Shown here: piece by piece, positions 32,893 to 45,781 of the stretch
Position numbering within the stretch: position 1 is the stretch's first letter
Layout: every line of letters begins with the position of its first letter
Source: Lasiosphaeris hirsuta
Lineage: Eukaryota > Ascomycota > Sordariomycetes > Sordariales > Lasiosphaeriaceae
Direction of reading: 5' to 3'
Length of the DNA stretch: 64,000 nucleotides
Assembly (NCBI GenBank): GCA_030549175.1
Contig: JAUKUA010000004.1
Span: 1,488,001-1,552,000, forward strand
The notes under the pieces: generated by a model
The model's input: only the letters and a program-made list of their open reading frames with translations
What the model was told of the DNA's origin: nothing
The model's database searches: none
Position numbers and translations under genes: made by a program

Positions 32893-34278
32893 ATGGAGCA
32901 ACCCGCTACGCCAAATACTGCTGCTACGCCAAGCGCAGGCGCGGTGGAGCATGTTGGTCTTCCCAGTCCGAAGACACCAGATGGTGCCAGTACTATGGCT
33001 CCCCCACCTCTACCACCAAAAGTCAACGTATCTACACTGCGCGGAGGTTCTGAGCCTTCCTCTCATCACATTGCTGAGGTCGAGAGCGAAAGAAGCCGGT
33101 CCACCGGGACTGGTTCTCAAGAGGACTTGGAGGGTAGTTTCAGAGATGACGAGGACATGTTCGATGACATCGGCAGGGACGATCACAGCACCAATAGCGA
33201 CTGGGACTACCACGGCAATGTCCCGGACACGTTGGATGAGTATGAAATGGCGGTGGAACGGTTAGGCGGCAGCGAAGAGTGGAATGCTGAGCAGCGAAAA
33301 GTCCACAAGCTCATCTACATGCGAGGCCTACATCCCATACTGCCCTCTTTTATGAAACTGGACCTCAAGATGTGGGGAATAACCCAGCCGCTGGATCAAA
33401 TCTTCGCTCCTTCCGATAGCCGGAAGCGAGTCGCTATCTATGTCAGGGGCAGCGAAGTCGCAGGTAAGCAAATAGCCGATCCTCGTAATTGATAACATGT
33501 GAAAAGACTGACAGTCTGGCAAGCTACGAAAGCCCTCGAGGGTCTATTCAGACTGTCTCAAACGGTCAATGACTACGAGGAAATCGGGTACAAAGATAAG
33601 ATCGCACCAACCATTGTGAAAGCCTTATCCAACTACTGGAGATGGGCATTACAGGATGTTGGTCTCGGCAAGAAGGGTATATTTTCCACCTTGCTGATTC
33701 GAAACTACCCCGAGGACTTTGTCGGTGACGGAGAGCATGATTCGGAAGACGAGGAAATGTCTGATGCGCCCACCACCGAGAGTGGGGATGTCGTGCAGAG
33801 CACCGAAACAGACTCTGTAGGCGCTAGCACGGAAGCTAGGAGCGAACAGGAATCGGATCCCGACTCTGACGACTCCGAAGACGAGGAAGAAGCCAGAGCG
33901 ACCGAGGAGCGCCAACGTCGCTTCACCCGAGCCGTGTCCCACGACCTGAAAAAACGTATGTTGAATATGGCTAGCACTTGGCGAGAGTCTCTACGAGTCG
34001 GCTCCAGTCAAAGTTTCATCACAAAACCGCCAACTCTGTTCGGCTTCGCCGTCGTCCAACATATTCTCATGCTCGTCAGTCACGATTCTAGCCTCGAAAC
34101 AAACGAGGTCGTAGTTTTGGAGCAGATCCGTCTGAACGAGAGAGGCCTATGGCTCTGGAACGCACTCTCAATCGCAATTCCCATTAGCGTGGCCAGAGAC
34201 ATGCTTGTCCGGACAAGAGAGTCTGTAGGGATCGGGACGCCCGAGAAGGATGATGAGAACGATGACCCCGATCTCTGA
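32893..34278 (+). CDS. Conserved acidic fungal protein of unknown function
   Basis: Exons are 32893-33463 and 33524-34278 (60-nt intron, in phase), giving 441 residues. I recognise no domain. The first 70 residues are Pro/Thr/Ser-rich with PPPLPPK, a possible SH3-ligand type sequence. A conserved-looking globular block starts at DTLDEYEMAVERLGGSEEWNAEQRKVHKLIYMRGLHPILP and runs past the intron through LFRLSQTVNDYEEIGYKDKI...YWRWALQDVGLGKKGIFSTL. A very acidic low-complexity stretch follows, rich in Asp, Glu and Ser (DPDSDDSEDEEEARATEE). The last 120 residues are helical (KKRMLNMASTWRESLRVGSS...PPTLFGFAVVQHILMLVSHD). The composition suggests a nuclear protein (inference). Confidence 0.8.
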
Positions 34279-35412
34279 TGACAGCTCAGCCACGCAAAGC
34301 GGTCACGAATACAAAGCCTTTATAACATTATGCCTGTCTGTCGCAGTTTTTATTAGATTTCAACGGATACCCTTGTGCGGTTGGTGTCTTTATCCCGGCA
34401 GGCAATGGTATACGCTATTTGCTATGATCGGAAATCATAGCAAACGGGAGCTACATTGTCTTTGCCAGCCTCGAGTGCTTTTGTGCTTTGACTCGAAAAT
34501 AGCTGTTGTTTTATGTGGGCAACGGGCGACCAGGTACAGACGGCGACAGATCGCATGCGGTAGAAGGCAGCCAAACCTGCCGCTTCTGTGGATGGGGAAG
34601 TGGAGCCGACGAGGTGTGTTGATCATTAGGTTGTAGGTATTTTGTTGATGGAGTTGATAGACAACCGTCCGTCCCCCAACGGCCTTTAACGAAGAAGCTT
34701 GAGCGGATCAACGGAACCGTTAGCATCTAAATGACACCACTGAGGAGGCCGTTAATTCGGTTTCATGGCTACTAGTGGTCTACTATCTCGTCATACTTGG
34801 CTATTCACAAGAAGACATATGATCACAATTACAGCCAACAAAAGGGTTGCTTGAAAGAAGATTATTTATGTAGATAAGCCGCATCATGCTAGCCCATCAA
34901 GGAGTGATGTGTTCTCATGCCATGCCATTGCTACTGCCCTAGACACGACCTCGCGAGAGAATCCGCAATACCCCCAACCCTACCCAGGCAAACGAAGAAA
35001 AGGCCGACATTGGGCCATCATCAGCCAAGTCGCAAAAGCAAGTAACCCAGTCATGTCGCAAACGCCCCACGGTTGCCCTTTCTCATAAAACCAAACCCAG
35101 CTTGTGCGTGAGTACGTGCGTACTTGACATGGAGGAGAGAGACAGTGTGTAAGAGAGCCCAGGATGAAGATTAGCCGAGAAAAAAATGAGAAAGTAACAA
35201 AACACCGCCATGCCGCTCCACTACCGCATTCCCAGTATACAAGCCATATGCAAGAGGCTCAGCTGTAGACAAACAAAAGACAACGAAAGAGAGAAGATGA
35301 AAAGCCAGGCCTAGCCATAGCAATCGTGGGGTATCGTGATGCAAACCATCATCCAGCGCGGTGCCCTCGTCCGTTCCACATCTCACCAACATTCCCGTCT
35401 ACTCATGACCCT
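34279..35412. other. Intergenic between two convergent genes, no gene seen
   Basis: About 1.1 kb between the stop of the acidic protein gene and the stop of the Rab gene. Only short, non-conserved ORFs are present. Confidence 0.55.
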
Positions 35413-36460
35413 TTAACAACAGCGCCGCCTGCCCTTAGCCCGTGCCCCATCCTCCCCCTGCTGCCCAGCCTCGCCGGGCTGCTCAATAGTAACGGCGGGC
35501 GAAAATCCTGGCGAGAACAGCCAGCTCCGGCGGTCCCTCCCAACCCGAAAACTGGCCCTCGGATTGGCGCCATCAAAGTACCCACCGCCCGCGCTCTCAG
35601 GTCCGTAACCCCCATACGCACTGCCGGGAATCCCGGGCATATCCATACCGGGCGTGGCCGTGGCCGCCAGCAGCGCCTGCTGCATCTTCCTGTTCTGTTC
35701 GACCAACTTGCGCGTCACCACCCGGAAAACCTCCTCCACGCCCTCCCCATTTTCGGCCGAGATCTCGTGGCACGCATCCCAGCCGACCTCCTGGCCCCAG
35801 AAACCCGAGCTCCGCTTGCTGCTGGGACTGCGCGGCTCGGCGCTCGGCGGCTGGCTGAAGATGCCACCGCGGCCCTCGCTTAGGTGGTGCTGTTGTTGTA
35901 GGTGGCTCAGGGGAGTGGCGGTTGGCGGAGGGGTCGAGCTGAGGCCCGGGGCCAGGTTCTCGGCGACGTAGGCGATGCAGCGCTCGAAGGGCACCTCGCG
36001 TTTGGAGGGGTCGCGCGCGACGATGTCGGCTTTGGTGCCAACCACGTGCAGAACAATGTCGGCGGGCAAGTTGCGACGCAGCTCGGTCAGCCAAATGCCC
36101 ATCTCGGCGAAGGACTGGGCATCGGTGATGGAGTAGCACAGGATGCAGGCGTTGGCGCCGCGGTAGTAGAGGCGCGAGATGGAGCGGAAGCGCTCTTGGC
36201 CGGCTGGATTGGATCATGATTTGTTAGCCTGAAGGGTTGCTCGATTGGATTGGAGGAGAGGGCGAACCAGTATCCCAGATCTGCAGGCGCACGACCGTGT
36301 CCGTATCCGTGTCGACGACGCGCTTGGTCATGAAGCTCGCGCCGACGGTGGACGTGATTTGGGCCGGGTTGAAGGAGCCCTGGCAATAGCGCATCACCAG
36401 CGACGTCTTGCCGACGCCCTGGGAGCCCAGAATGACGATTTTGGCCTCGAGCGACGACAT
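35413..36460 (-). CDS. Atypical long Rab-family GTPase
   Basis: This is a small GTPase of the Rab/Ypt type, expected to act in vesicle transport. Exons are 36460-36268 and 36203-35413 (64-nt intron), giving 327 residues against about 200 for a usual Rab. G1 is GSQGVGKTS; the switch I region contains TSTVGASF; G3 is WDTAGQERFRS, split by the intron; G4 is TKAD (residues 121-124) instead of NKxD; G5 is SAE (residues 213-215). Between G4 and G5 is an extra stretch of about 55 residues, Pro/Ser/Gln/His-rich, at residues 150-203. After the GTPase fold comes a Gly/Pro-rich tail of about 80 residues ending RRRCC, a double-geranylgeranylation motif. It is likely of endocytic type given the similarity of its core to the Rab5/Rab21/Rab22 group, but the subclass is not certain. 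Confidence 0.88.
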
Positions 36461-37344
36461 TGCTGTGGTCGGTCTCAGGCTCACGCGGGGAGGGACTTGA
36501 ACCTCAGACGACTAAAAGGGCGTTGGCGTGGGGTCAGTCGACAAGAGCCAGCGAACGGCAGAGCAGCAGCGTTTTCTTGGCCCACCCAACTGCTGTGGGA
36601 TGACGGCTGTGGGTGCGCTGCAGCCTGTTGTTAGTGAGTTTGCGGCTGCGTTCCCCAGCGCGGGGGCGTGGGGATGGAAGGAATCACTGACTGGCACCCA
36701 AAAACCGCGCCCCGGCAGGCAACCCCAAGGTTTCAAGGGTCCTTCCCGTTTCTCCTTTGCAGCTCGCAGCTCGTGACGATGTCTGACAGATGAGACGGCT
36801 GAGACAGAAGTAACGTTGACGTCATCAAATGAATTGGAGGGGCAGCACTGAACCAACGTCAGCGAGAATGCGGCAACATCAGTAGATCTTTTGAAAAGGC
36901 TACAGAAGAAGCTTGAAGCATTTTGGAGAGAGGGAGAACAAAATTCACAAGTGTGGCCCATAGATCAACTCTCCCTTATTTTTGGGCACTCAGTGCACAC
37001 CGGCGCGGGTCTGGTGAGGAGGAACGATCAGCCTCTTTGATCAGCCGGTCAAGTCGGTGGTGGGTCAACAAGGTTTCTGTCCGTCAAGTAAAGCCAACCG
37101 TCGACCATGAAGGCATGCGAAATAGCCTTTGCGCCATCCCGTGAGCCCTCGAACAGTCAATTGAGGCGTACTAAAGCACAACTAGTAGGACTGTAGACTG
37201 TTTGCTCATCAACGACGGCCGTCATGGCGACATCTGATCGATGCGACTATGCTAAGTCTGGGCTACTGCTGCCTTACATGCAACCACACATGTGCCAATT
37301 CTGAACAGAACCACCAAAAGAAATCAACCTAGAGAGCACACAAG
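36461..37344. other. Intergenic: Rab promoter and 3' flank of the lactate dehydrogenase gene
   Basis: No coding region is supported in these about 880 bp. The 36530-36960 part is GC-richer and probably includes the Rab leader; the remainder is the downstream flank of the next gene on the same strand. Confidence 0.5.
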
Positions 37345-39073
37345 TTACAATTTCGCCTTGGCCTTCATCTTCTCCGCCATGCCCGCCCTCTGCGCCGGAT
37401 TTACCAGCGGATCATAGACAGCATACGCCAGGTTATCCGCAGGCGTCGAGCCATGGTTGAACAGGCTCCTCGTGTCCATCAGACTCGGATTCAGCTCCTC
37501 AACCGACGCAGCACCGATCAGTCGCATATTCATTTCCATCTCATCTTTGAGCAGTTGCATTGCTCGGTCAACCCCGTCGAACCCGTACGCCGACATGGCA
37601 TACAAGAACGGCCGCCCAATTCCTACTCCTTTCGCTCCGAGACACAGCGCTTTGATAATATCAGTCGCGCGCCGGATGCCGCCGTCGATATAGATCTCAA
37701 TCTTGTCTTCGAGACCCAGCTCGCGCAGTACCGGCATCGTCTCGGCCAGCACTTCAATGCCCGACCGGGCAAAGTCAAGCTGTCGGCCACCATGGTTAGA
37801 CAGTACCACACCCTGGACACCGGCCTCGATAGCCTTAAGCACGTCTTCAACCCGCTGCACGCCTTTTAAGATAATGGGCATCTTAGTAATGCTTCTGAAC
37901 CATGGGATATCGGCCCAGCACAGCCTCGGGTCGATGAAGCTACTGATGGCTCGCGCCGCCCCCTGGCTGTTGTCCGTCTGCTGCCCGTTCTGCACGTTGC
38001 TACCCGGGTCCGTAAACTTGGACCGCATGTCCTTCTCGCGCCGCCCAAGCTGCGGTGCGTCAACCGTGATGAAAAGTCCTTTGCACCCGCGCTTCTCCGC
38101 GTGTTCCACAATACGCTGCGTGATGGCCCGGTCCTTGTTGACATACAGCTGTAGCCATTGCACTTGATCACCCTCGGCCGCGTCTATGATCTCGTCAAAA
38201 GAGCACGACGCCAGCGTCGGGATCATCTGTATCACATTGTGCTTCCGCGCCGCCCGCGTCAACACTACCTCGCCTTCGACGTGCCCGAGTTTCCCGAGGG
38301 CCGTGGCTGTCACATAAAATGGGATGTCGACCTTGGTTCCTAACATCGTTGTGGTGAAATCTACCTTTTCGACGTCAACAAGGATCTTGGGCCGGAACCA
38401 AATACGGTGAAAAGCCGCGTGATTCTCACGGAGTGTCTGGCGTTGGCCCATCAGTATACCAATAATTGTCAAGGGAGGGATGTGGACTTACAATCTCATC
38501 ATCTGCAGCACTGGAGTAATACCCCCACGCCCCTTTCTTCATGATCCTACGCGCGACGGCCTCGAAGTCAAGCAGGTTGTAACACTGCTCGAGCAGCGGC
38601 ATCTCGGCTATCCGCTGCTGTCTTTCCTTCTCATCGGGGGACTCCTCCATTTTCTCGGTGATGACGGTGGTCATGTCCACCGGTCCGAGGTGCTTCGACT
38701 TATCGAGATACTTTTCCAACGTGTCAGGTGGGTGGATCGGCTCAAACTCCTCGGTTGCATCTTTTCCCTACGATGGGTGTCAGCTTTGTTACCGACATAT
38801 TTCAAAAGCCCGATTATTACTGACCGCATATTTAAGAATTATTTTAGGTCCCCCGGGATGTTCTGGGCGTGTTGGTCAGCTGTGGTTGTGCCGTGACTGT
38901 GATATCAGATACAAACCTGGTAGGAAGTCCGTGACATCGTAGGCCCTCCCCTACAAATATTTAATTAGACATTGCTCATCGACTTCGTTGTGTACGCCGT
39001 TACATACGTGGATAATGACCCAGCAGTTCTTGGAGTCGTTATGTTTCGCGACTTCAACGCCCGTCAACGTCAT
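37345..39073 (-). CDS. Flavocytochrome b2-type L-lactate dehydrogenase (cytochrome b5 + FMN)
   Basis: This oxidises an L-2-hydroxy acid, probably L-lactate, to the keto acid and passes electrons through FMN and heme to cytochrome c. Exons are 39073-39008, 38950-38917, 38862-38825, 38767-38492 and 38436-37345 (introns of 54-57 nt), giving 501 residues. The cytochrome b5 domain occupies residues 1-80 with heme ligands His35 (EHPGG) and His58 (EPIHPPD). The FMN domain shows the N-terminal ARRIMKKGAWGYYSSAADDE, PFYVTATALGKLGH, LFITVDAPQLGRREKD, the catalytic base His353 in VVLSNHGGRQLD, and IDGGIRRATDIIKALCLGAKGVGIGRP. The start MTLTGVEVAKH is immediately in the b5 domain, so there is no visible mitochondrial presequence, unlike yeast Cyb2. 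The two short exons of 34 and 38 nt carry the HPGG region. Confidence 0.93.
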
Positions 39074-39985
39074 CTTGACGGCTTTGGAGCCGTAACCGCG
39101 ATTATCTTTCAAAAATGTTCCAATTGTATATCCTGCGGCTCTCATCCAATACGGCAATGCCAATTTGTAAAAATATGTCCCCCTTTGTGGAGAGTAGAAG
39201 CGAGCGAGCAACGGTGGTAGATCCAACACGAAAAGCACGTGCAAATAACTCGAAGAAATGCCCGGCACGGCCGACGAGGAGCAGCAAAAGCGATAACGCT
39301 TAAATACTGGAAATGTCGCGCTAGCTGGGTATAGATGCTACAGCGAGACAAATGCCGGGGAATTGGACGAAAATTCTAAGAGGAGAGGAGACTGAGCTAA
39401 GGGATGAATGACGATGGTGAATCTCTAGGTCCAGGCCACCAGGTCCGTCGTCATGTCATGTGCAGAGCCGGGGCCTTGTCTCGGCCGTCGGGCAAAGTGT
39501 TGTGCGGGGAGAATGGTGTGGGGTTCAGCTGCAGCGAGCAGTCCCTCCGCTCACGTCACGAGTCTCCTGCTCCATTCATCCCCTGACAACCTACTAAACA
39601 CTGCCAACAACTCCACCACAGTCTCAATATAGTACATGCAGTCCAATATCTCAATTCTGCCATGTGGTATTGGTATCTCTGTCTAGAACCATGGATATCT
39701 TCACCTTATGCAGCAAAGAAAGCAATCACATTCCCCTAATCCGCAAAAATATCCGCCGTCTGTTCCTCAATGTAGCTTGAAGTAAGAGGTATCATGATCC
39801 GTCGCCGTGAGAAACGAAACTGCCGTTTTCCATGTTTCCCTTATCCCCAATGAACGCCAGCAAACCCAAAACGCAAACACCGCCTGCCACATTTCACCGT
39901 GGACCCTAATGCCGCCCCTTGAAATACGCCATATCTCTCTCCCGGCCCCATAAAATCATGGTATCTAAGGTGCGCACGTGCTAAT
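39074..39985. other. Intergenic, no gene seen
   Basis: About 900 bp between two genes on the minus strand. Only short ORFs without similarity are present; part must be the promoter of the lactate dehydrogenase gene and the 3' UTR of scc2. Confidence 0.5.
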
Positions 39986-42900
39986 TTACACCCAGTCATC
40001 GTCGAGCTCTCCATCATCTGCATTCTCGGTGCTCTGCTTCCTTGCCCGGCCCCGCTTCCTCGGCTGTGAAGATGACCGGGCCCGCTTCTTCCTGCCGCCG
40101 GGCGTTCCTAGCGCCTTGCGCTTGCGGCCCCGGCCCGCCGATGGCTCATCGGCCTCCTCATCTTCGTCGTTGCTGGGAGTAGCCGGATCCTCACCATTCA
40201 TCTCCTCATCCTCGTCTTGTACCAAGAACTCCTTGTCCACGTTCATCAACTCCACGAAAGCTTTGCATGTCTCCATCATATGTTCCCGCGATGTCAATGC
40301 CGTCATGACTGTGGCGATCTCATCCCACAGCTTGTCACCCGTAACGGCCTGTGCCTTGATCGGGGCTCTGGTAAGGTCTTTGGCTTGCATTTTGCCCTTG
40401 CTCTCTCGCCGGTTGGTGCCCATGTTGTACAACCGACGGAGATATGTCCGCACCTCCCAAAGTGCGAGAAGAATCATGGATCCCGCTGTCAGCCGCCGTA
40501 GTTTCTTTATGTTGACCTCGGGACGGTTGGGGTTCACCTGGGCTTGCCCCTCGATGTTCGCAGTTGGCTCGATGGCGTCCATCCGAACTTCAAATATTTC
40601 CGACTCAATTGCCTGGGCCACCGTTGCGCCAGTTGAAGTGACCAATTTCTCCATGGCAGAGACTATCGTGTGAACCTCTCCAACGGTGAGATACTCGAGA
40701 AAAGCGATGTTCTCCATGATGAAGCGGGAATACTGCACGTGCGGTGGAAGCTCTTCAGACATCTCCAGCTTGGATACGTCAAAGTCGATCTGACCACACA
40801 GCTTCTCAAGGAACTTTTGCCGGTTTTTCGACTTGCTAATTTTGAGCACTTCCATCATCAGGTGCAGCTTAGGTGTAAAGGGATTTATGGTTGCACCGCG
40901 TGCATCTTTGGCAATGTCGCGCTGGTAGCAGAACGCTGACTGGAGCGCCTTGACGTACTCGCGCTCCACAACTGTCTCGTGTTTACCATGTAGGGCTTTG
41001 TGCTCCAAGTACGCAAGCTCCGAAATCCGATTATTTGAAGACGTTTCCAACGTGATAAATGTCACGCCTGTTTCCTTTGGGTGGACTAAGCCCTGTCGGT
41101 TGATGCTGGCTAGTACCTCAACGGCGAGGAAAGCATGATCATCCTGGGTAGTCGTAGCGATACGAATGACCTCTTTCAAGAACCTATGTGTCGTCGCGCT
41201 CGCAACGTCGTCATAGGATGTACCTCCGATGACCGTGAGTTCGCGTTTCTTCTCGCCGCCCTTGACGTTATTGGCGGCGGGTGCCTCGGGTGCCTGCTCG
41301 GATCGCTTCTCCTCCGTGAAGAGAAACTCTTTGAAGGACCGGAGTATCATAGCTTCCAGAGCTGCATTCTGGCTATCAAACACCTCTTGAAATGTCGTAT
41401 AGACATTCGGTTGTACGTAGTTTCTGGGCGACGACTGGCAAATTAGACCAACCGAGTCGAGCGCCGCTTTTCTAGCTTCCAGAGGGTAAGCGGGTGAGGC
41501 AAAAGGAACGACTACATCCACCATGAGTTTGGAGACGGATGTTCCGGTCCATTTGCGAACACTCTCCTCGAAAAATTCGTGGTGTTCGTCGAGCTGGCAG
41601 TGCTTGCCAACCATGCCCACGATAAGCGAGTACCGGTCAAATCGGCGAATTTCATTCACGTCGAACGCTCTAGGGTTCTTTTGTGCCATGGTATGGAGCT
41701 TTTGGATCTGTTGCAAGCTAGACACTGTCAACCGCGCAACGTGCAACGATGACTCGAGGCGTGTGCTGATGATCCAGAGACAAGCCACGATGTCATCTAG
41801 CAAGGCGCGCGTAACCTTGCCCACAGTTGGCATCAGCTCTTTGCGTACGTCCATGAGGAATTGGCTGTGCGCGCTTGAGAGCTGAGGAAGGACTCTGCGG
41901 TAGATGACCACCACAGCCCTTGAAACCGCTAAGTCCTCACTGTTTGCGATGCTGTTGATATGAGGTTTCAGGAGGCGGAGCTGCTCAAAGGTGAAAAGAC
42001 TCGCATCCGCCTTTGCAAAAATAACCAGGACTTGCAATGCGTCGCGGCCAGTAGGCGCAGATGGATCATCGGGGTCTGGGCTGTCAACCAGATCAAACAT
42101 GCTGGCGACCAATTTCGTGCAAACCTCCAGCGATGCCTTTGCGGCTTTTGATTCAGGGGCCAAGAGGGTCTGCAGAACCTTATCAAGGACATTGCTGACG
42201 TTTCCTTGCTTCACCGTCTGTACCATAAGCGCGACGTGATCCGTGAGGGAAATCTGGGAGACCGCCGAGTTCCCGCCATTGTGGAAAGGAGCGAACCAAA
42301 TCTCTTCAATCATCTGCCGTGCAAGATCTCTGACACTCTCCTCTGGATCCTGGACGCGGTGGAGCAGGCCGTTGGCAATGGCGCTACGGACCGATTTGTT
42401 GTTGTTGCGGAGATATATGTCCTTGGCAAGTTTCATGGCCCGCTTGCGCACGCCGGGGCCGGTATCAATGAACCGGTCTACCACTGTCGTGATCATCTTG
42501 TTCTCCAGCGCCGGGCGCATGCCAATGCACTTGCCCATGAGACCTAGTGCAGAATCTCGCACCTGGGTGGAAGAGTCGTTAGAACACTGCAGTATCAGCT
42601 TGATGACCACCGAATCGCCATCAAGAATAGACGGGTCCGTCTCCAGAACTTGGTTGATGCTTTTCAGACTTTTGCTCCTCACAGTCGGTTGATCACTGGC
42701 CATTGAACTTAGGAGAATGTTCAAGACAGCACCAAAAGACTCGCAAAGATTAGAGCGCAGAAGAGTAATGGCATACGAGAGCCTGGCTTGGCTGGGAGTA
42801 ACCTCCTTGAACGAGAACTCATTCGAAAGCCATCGACGATCCTGAATCATTTCCCTCAGCCTGTACGCAACCTTTCCGAATTCCTGATCGCGTTCCCGAA

Positions 42901-45781
42901 CATCATCAGTGTATGATTCATAGCTGCTGCACAACTTCAAGCCCCACTCAGATTCGATGAAAGAAATGGCGCTCGCCAAGTGAGGGTCCATGGAGAATCG
43001 ACTTTCGAGGTATTCCAGAGTAGCGCGATATGGCCCTGCCCAGGCTACCATCTGTTCGGGTCTTGACTTTAGCTCCAGTGCCGAAGCTGCCAGGTCGGTC
43101 AGGTAAAGACCCAAGTCATCCGCATCTCTTGCGTCCAAGGCACTAGCAGTCTTCCGGACGTGGCCTCTGAGTTTCGAGATAGCAGCTCCAATCAGGCCCA
43201 GGAGTTCGAGTGCCATATTTTTCGCAGGAACTCCCGATTTGTCGTTGTCCACCAGCTTGAACATGTAGCCCATGAGCAGCCGGAGAAGAAGTTCAGCAGC
43301 TGGCCAATCCGGGTTGTCAAGGCACAATGTGAAATCCTCGACAAAGAGATCAAGGAGGTTGCGGTAGGGGGTGTCGCCCGATTTTGTTGATTTCAAGGCA
43401 CGGTTGATGATGAAATTGATCACATATGATGCGTTTCGTCTCGCCGTCTCGATCAGTGGGGTTGCGATGGATTCCAACTCAGCTATTGCGGTAGAATGCT
43501 GAGTTGCAGCTTGATCCTCGTCGCGGACTGTAAATACTCTAGCTAGTTGCTCAACATTCTCTGTAGAATTTTCGTCCTTGCCGTCTTCAAGTGACTGGAT
43601 AGCTTGGGACCGGCCGGAGTTTCGGTCGTCATCGATTTTACCGGCACTTGTTTGGACTAGGCGCATCATGAGGGCAGAAATCGGCTGGATGCTCGTTCCA
43701 TCAACCAACTTGAATGTGCGAGCGCGCTTCCCCAAAGGTAATTTCTCCAGGGAGGTTAGAATCTCGTCAAAGATGCCCTGGCGCTGGGCTGGATGTTGCA
43801 AAAAGATTTGTGAGAGCATATCCATAGCCACCAGACGCAGTCTATCAAACTTTCCCGTGTCAAGGACGGAGTCCTTCTCTGTGTGGGCGGTCTCCATGAA
43901 GATGAGGCGTGATGCCGCGAACTCCAACGTGTTTGTAACGGTGTCCGAAGTGTCAATTTTGGAAATCAAAACTGACATGAGCGAGAACAGCTTTTGGCAG
44001 TCAGTAAAAAGGGAGATGATGGCCTTCTTGTTGGAGGAGAGCAACTTGAAGAGCTCGGCAGTATGTTCTGAATTCCTCAGCTCCGCAATTGGAATGACAA
44101 TGCCATCCAAAACACGTCGGAAGAGGTTGAGACACTGCTCAATCGTGTCCTCAGAGTAAAGCTGCTTATCCTCGCGCCCGCCACACATGATTCTGAGCGA
44201 GGTTCGTGCGGCCCTGATGGCAGTCTCAAGACTAGGTAGTTGTTGCTGCCACTGCTCAACATCAGTGGCCCCCCAGGAACCCTCAATTTTTATCTCGAGG
44301 GACTCCGACTGCTTGAGAGCACCTTCAGATAGCCGGAGGAGGCGACTTAGGTCTTCCAAAGGAACGTTTTTGAAGCAATTCAGTTCGATTGTGCGAGTGA
44401 GCTGCGTTTGGACCTTTGTCTGGGCTAGAGCGGTCAATGTGGGCTCATTGTCTGTTGCCAATATGACGACCTCGTTTCCAGATTGGCTTGCTAGGGCGTG
44501 GTTCTCAGCCTCGTATATGTGCTGCAGGAACTGTCTTAGTTCGTTGAAGGCCGTATTGGCCCGTTGGCGGTTGTCCAGGCTGTCACCGTACATGTCTTCA
44601 TCACCGAAGTCGCCTCGTTTTCGTTTTCGCGCAGAGAGATTGACAGGCTCGTCGATTTCTTCCGAAACCACAAGATACTCGTTCTTGTTGAAGGACGCGG
44701 CGCTTGGTAGTTCTATTGCAATGCCTGCTCGCTGTGTGCCCGATGGGGCTTGCGATGGGGTTCTTCTGGGCGTCACAGGCACCGACTCCTCTCTGGCTTT
44801 TATCAGTTGGGGCGAAGGTAGCGAGGGTGCCGCTATTTGTCGGTGAGGCTGTTGTGGGCTAACTTGAGGAATAGAAGCCATCATCACGCTTTCGTCCGGG
44901 CCAGGGCTAGCACTTGATTTCACGAGCGAGGCTGCCTGTTCTAACTGTCTTTTGGTCGGCAAGACAATTTCCAGCCTGGCCGCATTGTGCGAATGTGCTT
45001 GCTTGTTCTTCGGTGTGCTAGAACTTTGCTTCGGAAGCTGTTTTGGTGGCTCTGCCTTGGGGACAACTGGAGAGGCTGTCTTCGTGAGAGCAGGGTTGCG
45101 GAATGGCACTGGCGCAGGCTGATGGCCGTTTGGTGGCGATGAGTTCGGTGTGTCGGGTGTTGGATACCGAAACGGTATCGAGGTTTGGTCGTAAACCATT
45201 TTGGAGAAAGGCGAAAGACTAGAGGCAAGAGGGGAGGGCCTGACGGCAGAGGTACCATCTGTTCTGGGTTTTGTCTTGAACTTACTGCTGGCTGTCAGTA
45301 TCAATGCGCTAACCATCATCTGGCGAGAAACCTACAACTTGGTAATATTCCCTCGCTCTATCAGATGTTGAAACTGATTGACCGTGTGCTGAAGACGTTT
45401 GGAAGGAAGCTTTTGGTCTCGGCCTTCGTTGTTCAGCGTCTCGAAGTCTTGGCTTGGGATCAGGTCGTTGAGGCATGGGGCAGGTGATGCGGAGCCGATA
45501 GACGGCGCAGGAAGAACGCCTACGAAGGGAAAGCAGTCAGAATGTATGCTTTGAAGAACCACGGTTGGAGCAAGGGGCGTGGATTTGAAAAGGCTACGGC
45601 GTGGGTGCCGCTACTGAAACTCACCCGAGTCAAAAGGAACAATCGACGTGAAGGGTGTGTATGGGATAGCCTCGTAGAGCGTGAAAGGCCTTGTAAAAGC
45701 TGGCGGCTCTCCAAATGAGACTGGGCGTTCGTTGTTGTAGTCCGGGGGGCCATTCTGATGGCTCGGCCGTGGGTTTGCCAT
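39986..45781 (-). CDS. scc2: Cohesin loader Scc2/Mis4/NIPBL
   Basis: This HEAT-repeat protein, with Scc4, loads cohesin on chromatin. Exons are 45781-45625, 45519-45336 and 45287-39986 (introns of 105 and 48 nt), giving 1880 residues. It starts MANPRPSHQNGPPDYNNERP; exon 2 encodes VLPAPSIGSASPAPCLNDL. The first 350 residues are low-complexity. The HEAT core includes VRSKSLKSINQVLETDPSIL, QVRDSALGLMGKCIGMRP, VRKRAMKLAKDIYLRN and ESVRDLARQMIEEIWFAPF. The Nipped-B C-terminal region includes ISELAYLEHKALHGKHETVV and YVKALQSAFCYQRDI. The C-terminus is acidic then basic (GRGRKRKALGTPGGRKKRAR), a probable nuclear localisation signal. The exon 3 acceptor is a tandem CAGCAG, which permits a one-codon alternative. 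This is the largest gene in the window. Confidence 0.95.
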
